NCBI GenBank assembly: GCA_033816765.1
Contig: CM066287.1
Span: 2,728,001 to 2,792,000, forward strand
DNA: 64,000 nucleotides
Source of the DNA: Nothopassalora personata
Lineage: Eukaryota; Ascomycota; Dothideomycetes; Mycosphaerellales; Mycosphaerellaceae
Reading direction: 5' to 3'
How positions within the stretch are numbered: position 1 is the stretch's first letter; each line of letters begins with the position of its first letter. Below the pieces are notes generated by a model, which ran no database searches, was not told where the DNA came from, and was given only the letters and a program-made list of their open reading frames with translations. This document shows positions 11,581-19,879 of this stretch, one piece after another. The position numbers were made by a program, and so were the translations under genes.

Positions 11581-12729
11581 AAAAGTTAATAAAATAGTAA
11601 TACTTCTTTAGAGATCTACTTATCTAATACCCGAGGTAAGGCAATAGCCCGTAATATAAGATATAAGACACGACTACCGGGTACGCGGCGCGCTACCGTA
11701 GTAATATATTCAACCTTTATCTTAAATACTAAGCTTTACTCGCGATCTTTTAAAGAGTTTCTACATCGGGGTACGACAGGGCTTTTCTCTTTCTATTTTT
11801 AAATCTAGTTGTAGGCTATAACCCGTGTTATATAGTCTTAGACTTATATAGCATGTTAATAGAATAATTGATTAATTAAATTTTGGAAATCTAGGAAATA
11901 TTTTAGTAAGTTCTATAATATTATAATAGTTATCTATAGTTTAATCTATAGAATAGATCTATTATAGAAGTAGTAGGCAGTATTGATTAATAGTAATTAC
12001 TAGTTTATAATAATTTTCTATAAGCTAGTTAAGAGTTATAATACTATGTAGAAGAGTATCTTTCTAACAATTACTATAACTCTACTTCTAAGAAACACTA
12101 TTAAGATGTTCCATATGGAGTAATAGTATAAATAGCAAGTATATAAATTATAATACGCTATATACTATGTTAGTAAGAAGATTTAGCTAAAGAAGAACTA
12201 GAAGCTAGAGATACTAAAGAATATATTAAGCTCTACTAACTAGATAGAGCTAACTTATTACTATAAGTTTCTATTTAGGCTAAAAAACACTACTATCTAA
12301 TTATAGAATACTACTAGTACTACTAGAAAGATCTAGTATACCCTACTCTACTATAGAATTATTATAAAGACCTTTATAAACTAGAAAGTAGAATATAGTA
12401 TAGCTAATTATAGCCTTATTAATAAGACTATTAATCTCTCTAGAATCTAGCTTATAGCTTAAGATCTTACTAATATCCTAATAGTTAATCTAATTCTTTA
12501 AGAAGATATACTAGACTAGGTAACTATAGCTCCTTAAGATATTAATATTTAGAGACTTAATATAGATAGTAGTACCTCTAGTAAGCTCTATTTTATAAAG
12601 AAACTTAGTTCTACCTATAAAGTTATAAAGAAGTACTAGGAGAAGTTTTAAAAGATACTAGTCTATATCTATATAACTATCTATAATCTAAGTAAGTATC
12701 TTACCTAGTCTAAGTATAAATCTAACTAG

Positions 12730-12915
12730 CTAGCTATAAGCGTAGCCTATAGGTCATCCTTACATATAATATACGGCTATGCCTAGCTTAGTAAGCCGTA
12801 CATAATACGTATACATATATAAAGCGACGCGCAATATGTCTATAGAAGAAGGTAATATTTAGTTTATCTACGACTACGAGGCCGTAAGCGTACTATATGT
12901 TACGATATTTCCTTA
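12730..12915 (+). repeat. Copy of an LTR-like repeat, plus orientation
   Basis: Inverted relative to 11405-11580 and parallel to the copy at 54971-55165. GCCGTA(C/A), GACGCGC, TTTATCTACGACTA and TTACGATAT landmarks align. CpA and TpG sites of the 55-kb copy are TpA here, as RIP would produce. Confidence 0.65.
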
Positions 12916-13704
12916 TACTAGCTAGTATAGATTCTATAAAGACTACTCTATAGTAACTCTAGAAGAAGTATAAGAAACCCTTCTATCTTCTCTCTAGATA
13001 AAGAAATAGCTCGCTCTATAAAGATTAAGAAAAAGAGTAGAATCTTTTCTCTAAAATATAATTATTATATAATACTAGAGAAGGATTTAAGAAAATATAG
13101 ATAGAAGAGAAGAAGAACTAACTAGAGTAGTACTTAAGATATAATATTTATTCTATAAAGAACTCTATTAAGTAGTAGTAGAAGAATAGATCTATCTAGC
13201 CTTAACTAATATTAATAGTTCTAGAGGTACTATCTATTTCTTTAATATCTAATAGTCTAGAGTAGATATTTAGTAATATTATATTTATTATTACTAATAG
13301 AAGAGCTAGGATTATAGATAGAACTAATAACTCTATCGCTACCCTTAAGAGCTAGATTAGAAATAGAATCCTTTTAATAGATAAAAAACTAACATAGGTA
13401 GTTACTTAAGAACTATAGTAAAAAATAGAGAATAGTAAATTCTAGCTTTAAAGTATTAAGTCCTTCCTCTAGGCTAACTTATTACGGTTTTAAAGAACGA
13501 GAGAAAGAGAGTCCCGTAAGATACGTGCTAGGAATATAGAAACTAGAAGATAAGGTCCAATTGCTTAGACCTCTAACGCGATTAGGTTACGTACGCGACC
13601 GTAGCAAACCTACATAGTTGAACACGTAAAGCTAGGCGACTAGACAACTAGACGACCGGTTAACTAGTTGAATAGTCGACTATAGAGCTAAGATATAGTA
13701 ATGT

Positions 13705-13850
13705 CTCCTTTGTATTTAGGAACGCTAGAAACCCTTATAGTTCTAATGCGTTTAACTTATGTTACTATCTTACTAATTAGAATGCACTCTTATCCTAATT
13801 ATTTATCTTCGCTTAGCTCGCTTTAGCCTCTCTAAAGAATACCGCTACGT
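13705..13850 (+). repeat. Direct repeat, right copy
   Basis: Counterpart of 10890-11035, with less C-to-T change. The two copies are about 2.8 kb apart in the same orientation, as expected for LTRs of a degraded nested element. Confidence 0.5.
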
Positions 13851-14318
13851 AACTTAACTTATCTCTCTTTTAAGACTAGCCCTAGAACGAGACATAATAT
13901 AACTATCTTACCCTAGAAGATAATTTTAAGGACACTAATAATACTAAAGACCTATAGAAGATAGTAGATAGAGGAAATTTTTTAAATAAGCTTAAAGAAG
14001 TAGTCTAGATACTATTAATACTACTCTAACTACGTTACTATTTCTAAACTAAGTCTACTAAGTCTACTTTACTAAGTCTCTATCTAGACTTAGACTTATT
14101 AAGTAACTAAGTAACTAGACTAGACTAGACTTAGCTTAGTATTAAAATTTTATAGACTTAGCTTAGTTAGACTTGCTTACTTACTAAGAGGACTTAGTTT
14201 AGACTTACTTAGGGACTACGCTAGCCTAAATTAATCGAGACCAATTAACTGGCGATAAGGCAATACGAAGGCTATATGTAGTAATAGATAGGTTGAATCT
14301 ATACGTAGGGTCTGGAGC

Positions 14319-14348
14319 CCACTACTCAGTGGATCGTGTCACCCCCTG
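14319..14348. repeat. Right terminal inverted repeat of the AT-rich block
   Basis: Contains AGTGGATCGTG at 14328-14338, the exact reverse complement of the left core, flanked by CTACTC inward and CACCCCCTG outward. Confidence 0.7.
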
Positions 14349-14473
14349 TGCTTTAACCCGTAAGATCTGTCCTTTACACGAAACCTTTCTCTCGTTTGAG
14401 CGTCCTACTTTTGGCCACTGAGGATATACCAGACGACAGGCCAAATACGCAATACCTTAGCCAAGACTCTGCG

Positions 14474-15964
14474 ATGATGCCGCCGGTGAGGACTATACAA
14501 TGGCTAGCGGCTCTAACACTCGTATCGACATGCGCCTACTTTCTGCTAGTCCCACCGTGGCCTAGTGGATTACGTGTGTCACCGGAGAAGATGGTGCTTC
14601 CTGGAGAGACGCCAAAGAATATCACGTTGGATGCCGAAGTGCTCAAGATCCTGGACGTACCCGCTACCTTCATATATTCGCGACATTGCCTGGTGGCGCG
14701 GGAGCAAGCTGGCCTTGGACGGCAATCGCTCATCAAAATCAACGACAACCTATTTGAGGCATCGAGAACGACCCAAATCACGCTTGAGGAAGACTTTGTT
14801 TCCGATCCAGAGACTCAGAGCATATTCCCACAGTGTCAGATCGCAACTCTGGTGGATGTGCCAGAATTCTGGGTTACTTATACAACTTCGAACACTAGCG
14901 CTCTCATGTTGGGAGTGGCTACCACGTTGGAACGAGTCAGAGAAAGTCTTCCGACATTTTCTCAATGGCTGTCGCATACTGGATCGCCTCTTGTAGTCCT
15001 TTTGGTCGACCAGCCGAACCTGGAGGATCAGAGAGAGAAGATAGAGATAGTGGCGACCGAAGCTGAGGCTCTGAACATAGAGCTCATATTCGAACCGTAC
15101 CACAGCATATTCACACACGATAGCGAGGGACTCAAGAATTTTGGACTCGCCACCGTGCTTCACAAACAGCGGAGACCGACCACACAATGGTTCGGAATAA
15201 TTGATGACGACACCTTCTTTTTCTCGCTGCCGCGAATGCTGGAGGCGCTCGCCCCATACGATCCAACAAGACCATGGTACATTGGTTCTCTAACAGAAGG
15301 CCATACTCGAGTAGCCCAAGAAGGGTTCAAAGCATGGGGAGGAGCAGGCTTCTTCGTTTCACCGCCACTTATGCAGACTCTCGCGGAGAATGCTGCAGAC
15401 TGCACGCCCTTGGATAGGTTCTTTGGCGACATGCTCTGGCGTGATTGTATCTTGAAAGTCACTTCTCCGACAGTCCACCTGACTGAGCTGCGGGGATTGA
15501 ATCAGATGGACCTGTGGAATGATCTTTCCGGTTGGTACGAAGCGGGCTTCAATCCGATTCTTACAGTTCACCACTGGAAAAGCTGGCATTTCTTTCCAAT
15601 AGCTACTGCTCACGTAGTCGCAGACGTGGCGGGGCCTGATGCTCTGTTGCAGCGCTATCAATTTGGCAACAATACCATCTTCACCAACGGCTATAGCATC
15701 GCTGAATACCCATATGGCCTGCCCGACTTGAACCTGGTCGAGCTCACTATGACGGAAGATGTCAATGTTAAGAGGCCACCCGAGAAGCTCGAGTTCCACC
15801 ACAGTATGGGCAACACTCGCCCTGCGCTGGAGCTCGGCAAAGAGAAGATCAGTTGGAAGTTCCTGCATGCCGTAAAGGTTAGTGACGGCCTTGTGCGCCA
15901 ATTCTATGTCAAGAAGCAGGACGACGACGTCAGTGTCGTGGAGATTGACTGGACTCATGCTTGA
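14474..15964 (+). CDS. Fringe/GT31-like type II membrane glycosyltransferase
   Basis: Predicted Golgi glycosyltransferase that transfers a sugar from a nucleotide sugar; donor and acceptor are unknown. A short cytoplasmic tail and a single membrane segment (WLAALTLVSTCAYFLLV) are followed by a lumenal domain. That domain has the metal-binding DDD triad in WFGIIDDDTFFFS at residues 244-246 and the fringe-family GGAGFFVS motif about 60 residues on. Conserved late features include a Trp/Cys-containing DMLWRDCI and HHWKSWHF. The frame is open from a TTG at 14396, but the first ATG is at 14474, giving 496 residues. Its promoter must lie within or across the edge of the AT-rich transposon block, only 126 bp upstream. 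It is followed by a second glycosyltransferase on the same strand. Confidence 0.8.
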   Translation: MMPPVRTIQWLAALTLVSTCAYFLLVPPWPSGLRVSPEKMVLPGETPKNITLDAEVLKILDVPATFIYSRHCLVAREQAGLGRQSLIKINDNLFEASRTTQITLEEDFVSDPETQSIFPQCQIATLVDVPEFWVTYTTSNTSALMLGVATTLERVRESLPTFSQWLSHTGSPLVVLLVDQPNLEDQREKIEIVATEAEALNIELIFEPYHSIFTHDSEGLKNFGLATVLHKQRRPTTQWFGIIDDDTFFFSLPRMLEALAPYDPTRPWYIGSLTEGHTRVAQEGFKAWGGAGFFVSPPLMQTLAENAADCTPLDRFFGDMLWRDCILKVTSPTVHLTELRGLNQMDLWNDLSGWYEAGFNPILTVHHWKSWHFFPIATAHVVADVAGPDALLQRYQFGNNTIFTNGYSIAEYPYGLPDLNLVELTMTEDVNVKRPPEKLEFHHSMGNTRPALELGKEKISWKFLHAVKVSDGLVRQFYVKKQDDDVSVVEIDWTHA

Positions 15965-16757
15965 GTGAGCCAGCGGCAGAACTGCGAAGATGAAACATCA
16001 ACCAACCTACAATCTATAAGTCGGCCAATTTCGAAGCTGAGCTCATCGTTGTTCGCTTGGTCGGCCATCGGCTGCTCGCAAAGACAGTGGCGATACGTAG
16101 GGGCGTGATCTCCATTCGCTCGTAGTAGGTGGTCACGATGAGGATAGATTCAGTTGTATGGAAACGGAGAGCGAGAAAGAAACAGAGAAGGGGGGGGGAA
16201 CGAGTGTACAGTGGTGCCGTTGCAGTGAGCCCACTTTGGCATTTGACGATACTCAGCATGATACAGGCATGCATTTGAGCGTTCTCGCGGCATTGGCCCA
16301 GGCTTTGTACTTAGCGATATGTTCATACTATTATCACCATTGTGATTGATGGTGAAATGCCACGATCTGAGGCCAATCTTCCATAGCGTGGGTCGTACAC
16401 GCGTATAACCAAAGTTTCACCATTTATTAGCCGCATTTTGTGGCTCACGTCCCAGTCTACCACAGCGTACACCCTGCTCTTCTGTTCTTGCCATTCTTTG
16501 TCGACATCTTGACTGATCTCGCGCTGCACAGTTGAGCAAGGGGCACGTTACATACGGGCTTGGAGTCGAGTCAGCGATCCAATACGAATCGCGAGACAGC
16601 CATCAGCTCAGCTGCTTAGCTGAAAAGGAGGTCGCGAGTGGTCAGCCCGCAGCGTGTTGCCCTTCTGATGCGCTTCTCAGCGAACTGCTGATGACAAGAT
16701 CTTTCATCCACCGCATGGCCACAGTTTGAGAAGTGGCAGGTAACGGTGCGCGACAAG
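15965..16757. other. Intergenic region between the two glycosyltransferases
   Basis: Contains a nine-G run near 16190 and the GT90 promoter. Short open frames here show no domain. I see no gene. Confidence 0.5.
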
Positions 16758-18047
16758 ATGTCTTGGCTTCCCAGATCGAGGGCGCTGCTCTTTGCGGCGG
16801 TATTGCTCTATGGCACATTATACTTCCTGCGACAATGGCCTGGCTCGGCGTCTATATCTACGACACCGCCGGCGACGGTGCCTCATACACACGCGAGCAA
16901 CCCGACGAAACCAACAGACTGGACCTTCCGAGCCGACCGCGACCGAAACAACCACTCCTTGACCTCCGACCAATGCTTCCGAGCCTTTCCCGATCTATAT
17001 GGAGAAATCGATCGATCGCGGGCGTATTGGAAAAATCGACTGGGGAATGCGAAGATCACGGAGGAGAACTACGGCTTGCAGTGGAGTAAGGACGGTGGCT
17101 TGCGCGCAATGATCTGGGACGGCCAGCTGTATATCCTAGAGTCTCGCGGGTTGAACCATTTCTTGCACTGGAAAGAGCGATCGCAGGCGACGCTGCACAA
17201 TATCCAGCGCGCCATCACCAGCTCACGAGAACCCATACCCAATATCGAATTCAGCATTAAGATCAACGACAATATCGAGCTGACGGACGAGCATCCGAAC
17301 GCTACAGTGTGGAACTTCAACCGCAATGTCACAGACAAGACCATGGAGCAGGTCTGGCTCATTCCAGATTTCAATTTTTGGAGTTATCCTCGAGTAGCAT
17401 CTTCATATGGAGAATATCAGAGGCAGGCCATCGAGATTGGGGACAACTACAACTCGAAGACACCGAAGCTTGTCTGGCGCGGCACAACGGACTTCAACCC
17501 AGAGATTCGACTGAAGCTCATAGAGCAGAGCGAGGGCAAGAGCTGGTCCGACGTGCACAGGGTCGCGGAAGATGTACATGATGAGGAAGCGACCAAATAT
17601 CGCATTACGATGCCAGACCACTGCAAGTACAAATTTGCAGTACATACAGAGGGCACAACTTGGTCTGGACGGCTTAAATACCTCCTCAGTTGCCACTCGA
17701 CCATTCTGATCCACCCTCTTACATTCACTACACATCTCTACCACCTGCTGGAACACGAAGGCCCGAATCAGAACTACGTACTGGTCGACAAGGCTTGGAC
17801 AGAACTACCTGGGAAGATAGATGAACTGCTGGCGGATAACGCAAAAGCGAAGAAGATTGCTGACAACGCGGCAGCCAAGTTCAGAGATCAATACTTGACT
17901 CCTGCTGCGCAAATGTGCTATTTCCGGCACTTATTCAACGTCTGGTCGGAGATGACACCAGCTCCAAGCCCATTCAAGTACACAACGCACGCGGATGGCT
18001 CGGAGAGCAAGGAGTGGCGTGGAATGGCATATGAGGAATATGTGTAA
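16758..18047 (+). CDS. GT90 (CAP10-like) glycosyltransferase, type II membrane protein
   Basis: Member of the CAP10/GT90 family, whose characterised members (cryptococcal capsule xylosyltransferases, animal POGLUT) transfer xylose or glucose in the secretory pathway. The ATG at 16758 gives 429 residues; the longer frame starts with GTG. A hydrophobic anchor (ALLFAAVLLYGTLYFL) is followed by a Thr/Pro stem and the catalytic domain. The family hallmark TEGTTWSGRLKYLLSCHS is present, preceded by KLVWRGTTDFNPEIRLKLI. WLIPDFNFWSYP and HLYHLLEHEGPNQNYVLVD also match the family pattern. No intron is needed. It is adjacent to the GT31-like gene on the same strand, so the two may act on the same glycan; that link is inference. 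Confidence 0.88.
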   Translation: MSWLPRSRALLFAAVLLYGTLYFLRQWPGSASISTTPPATVPHTHASNPTKPTDWTFRADRDRNNHSLTSDQCFRAFPDLYGEIDRSRAYWKNRLGNAKITEENYGLQWSKDGGLRAMIWDGQLYILESRGLNHFLHWKERSQATLHNIQRAITSSREPIPNIEFSIKINDNIELTDEHPNATVWNFNRNVTDKTMEQVWLIPDFNFWSYPRVASSYGEYQRQAIEIGDNYNSKTPKLVWRGTTDFNPEIRLKLIEQSEGKSWSDVHRVAEDVHDEEATKYRITMPDHCKYKFAVHTEGTTWSGRLKYLLSCHSTILIHPLTFTTHLYHLLEHEGPNQNYVLVDKAWTELPGKIDELLADNAKAKKIADNAAAKFRDQYLTPAAQMCYFRHLFNVWSEMTPAPSPFKYTTHADGSESKEWRGMAYEEYV

Positions 18048-18426
18048 GTGATCAGGAAGGATAAGTCGTGAGTCAACCATTAACTATCATCACAGATTTT
18101 GGGATAAAAGCTACAATGAATGAGCGTCTCCGATTGTTCTAATATGCACCAGGCGATCTCATGCGTCGCGCCATGTACCGTACAGGAAGCATCTTGGGAG
18201 CGATGTTTGGATAGATTTCAGCAGGGCGTCAGGAGTTCAGACAGCTATGCAAGATGTCTAAAGCATCCGTAGCATTGATAACCAAGAAGATGTGCTCGTT
18301 ATGGCCGCTACCACAAGCTTGGAACCTGACCACGACTTCTTTTCACAACGATGGTTGCTGACTCAGGCCCGCTCCTCACAAGCAATATTCGAGCGCTGTT
18401 ACTGTCGACTATCCATGACAACCAAC

Positions 18427-19092
18427 ATGGCGCAAGTCCCGACCATTGACCTTCTACTCAATCTCGCAGCTGAGAGACCCAACACAGTGCTAGAATCGCT
18501 GCAAGCACACCCAGAACTGGCCTCGAAACAGGATGCTCACGGCTATAGTCTGGTCCACGCAGCCGCCTCATATGGCCATGACGAACTGCTCAGAGCTCTG
18601 ATTCGTACTTACAACGTGAATCCAAATATCACGGACGAGGATGGCGAGACCGCATTGTTCAGTGTGGAAGATGTTCGTTTGGCAAAGGAACTTATCGAGC
18701 TCGGCACAGACCCGAGTCTCAAGAATTCTGAAGGTCAACTGGCTGTCGAGAAGCTTGATGATGACGATGAGCAGCCCGCTGTTGCGGAGTATCTAAGGGA
18801 ACTGGGTGCTGGAGGTTCTGATGCCGCCACGAACGGTGCTCAGACAGACGGCGTTCATCCGCCGCCACCTGTCCCCGGCGGCATGCAGGTCAATTTAGGC
18901 ACAATGCGTGCTGATGAGGCTGGGGAGGCGCCAGACCCGGAGTTCAGGAGACGAATTGAGGAGCTTGCGGCTCGACCTGATTTCCAAGATGAGGCTGGTC
19001 AGGCAGAGCTTCGACGACTGGTAGAGGACGCCATTTCTGGTGTCACACAGGATGGTCAGGCTCCTCCGAGTAGTCGTCGACGGGTGAACTGA
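18427..19092 (+). CDS. Small ankyrin-repeat protein
   Basis: Predicted soluble scaffold or chaperone-type protein of about 221 residues. Two to three ankyrin repeats are visible: HGYSLVHAAASYGHDELLRA, DEDGETALFSVEDVRLAKEL and a weaker NSEGQLAVEKL. A Gly/Pro linker and a helical C-terminal region rich in Glu/Arg (FRRRIEELAARPDFQDEAG) follow. The start at 18427 (MAQVPTID) has a good context (A at -3, G at +4). In-frame ATGs at 18301 and 18415 would extend it, but the added residues do not look conserved. The family is fungal-wide; no partner can be named. Confidence 0.8.
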   Translation: MAQVPTIDLLLNLAAERPNTVLESLQAHPELASKQDAHGYSLVHAAASYGHDELLRALIRTYNVNPNITDEDGETALFSVEDVRLAKELIELGTDPSLKNSEGQLAVEKLDDDDEQPAVAEYLRELGAGGSDAATNGAQTDGVHPPPPVPGGMQVNLGTMRADEAGEAPDPEFRRRIEELAARPDFQDEAGQAELRRLVEDAISGVTQDGQAPPSSRRRVN

Positions 19093-19879
19093 GGAAGCAG
19101 ACATCTGCTTATGCGCTCAGGCACGACGAACGTTGTACACACCTAGCCGACCTCTGTTTGGAAACCCCGAGCACTCTCGCTCGTGGCTGCAGTCTTTGGC
19201 CGCTCTAGTGACGTTCAGTCACCACAACGCAGCCAAGTCGAGCCAGCGCTTTAAAATCCCAGCCTCGTAGCAAACGCCATGCGGGTATATGCAGTCAGAC
19301 GCTGGAGCAGAAATCATCACGTCCTCTTGGCAACAACCCTCACGGCAAGGAACCTCCTCGCATACCTCGCATACTCCAAGTGCGCCTACAACTAACTTAG
19401 TTCACAAAACAACATGTGCCGCATCGATAGAATTCTTCCAGCAATGTTCCATGCATTCCAACGGCCCAATCACGAAGACTCACGATCTCCTGGCCCTCTC
19501 GCGCAGTATCGTCCCGAATGCCTAATCGTACTTCGTGCGGGGTTTCTGCATTCACGCGCACGACGCTACTTCGCTACCAGAGTTTCCTCTCCGCGCGCAA
19601 AGGGAGATTGGTTGGTCTGGGAAGCATGTTGCAACGTTCATGATGGTCAAGGTCCGTTCAGGCGGCATCTGCATGTCTGTACTCTGGCAATTGACGGCGT
19701 GAGGAACGTGCGTACATCAATTGCATTCATCCAGTCCATTCCTCTTTCTTTCCTGTTCTCTGATCTCCCTTTTCTGCGTGGTGCAGCCTACAGGGTGTAG
19801 AGCATTGATTGCCGCCCTCGGATTGATGTACGATTGCAGAGCCTGCTGTCAATAGCTCGGTGCCGACGACGCCGCCATC
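19093..19879. other. Intergenic region upstream of the MFS transporter
   Basis: No domain-bearing frame. It holds the promoter and 5' UTR of the transporter that starts at 19880. The pyrimidine-rich stretch at 19738-19775 is unremarkable for a fungal promoter. Confidence 0.5.

Larger units (their letters stand above)
10464..14348. mobile_element. AT-rich, RIP-degraded composite transposon block bounded by inverted repeats
   Basis: Composition changes abruptly at both edges to TA-rich DNA in which CpA/TpG are rare and TAG/TAA triplets are everywhere. No open frame of useful length exists in the interior. The edges carry imperfect terminal inverted repeats: CACGATCCACTAAGTAG at 10478-10494 faces the complement of CACGATCCACTGAGTAG ending at 14338, both preceded outward by a G-run and CACAG. 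The single mismatch in that core is a G-to-A change. CAG ends would suit a hAT-like DNA transposon, but the flanking 8-mers do not form a convincing target duplication. Internal direct and inverted repeats show several nested insertions. The right end lies 126 bp from the next gene's start codon. Confidence 0.7.

Noticed and set aside
10464..14348. AT-rich block as a possible centromere or replication origin
   Set aside because: It is short, has sharp borders with matching inverted repeats and internal repeat copies, so a degraded transposon explains it better.
10456..14356. Target-site duplication around the AT-rich block
   Set aside because: The flanking 8-mers agree at only about four positions and shorter duplicates are not convincing, so no duplication is claimed.
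14396..14473. N-terminal extension of the GT31-like protein
   Set aside because: The longer frame starts with TTG and lies close to the transposon edge; the first ATG is 14474. The same reasoning removed TTG or GTG extensions of the ADAM, AAA, GT90, ankyrin, methyltransferase-like and lectin frames.
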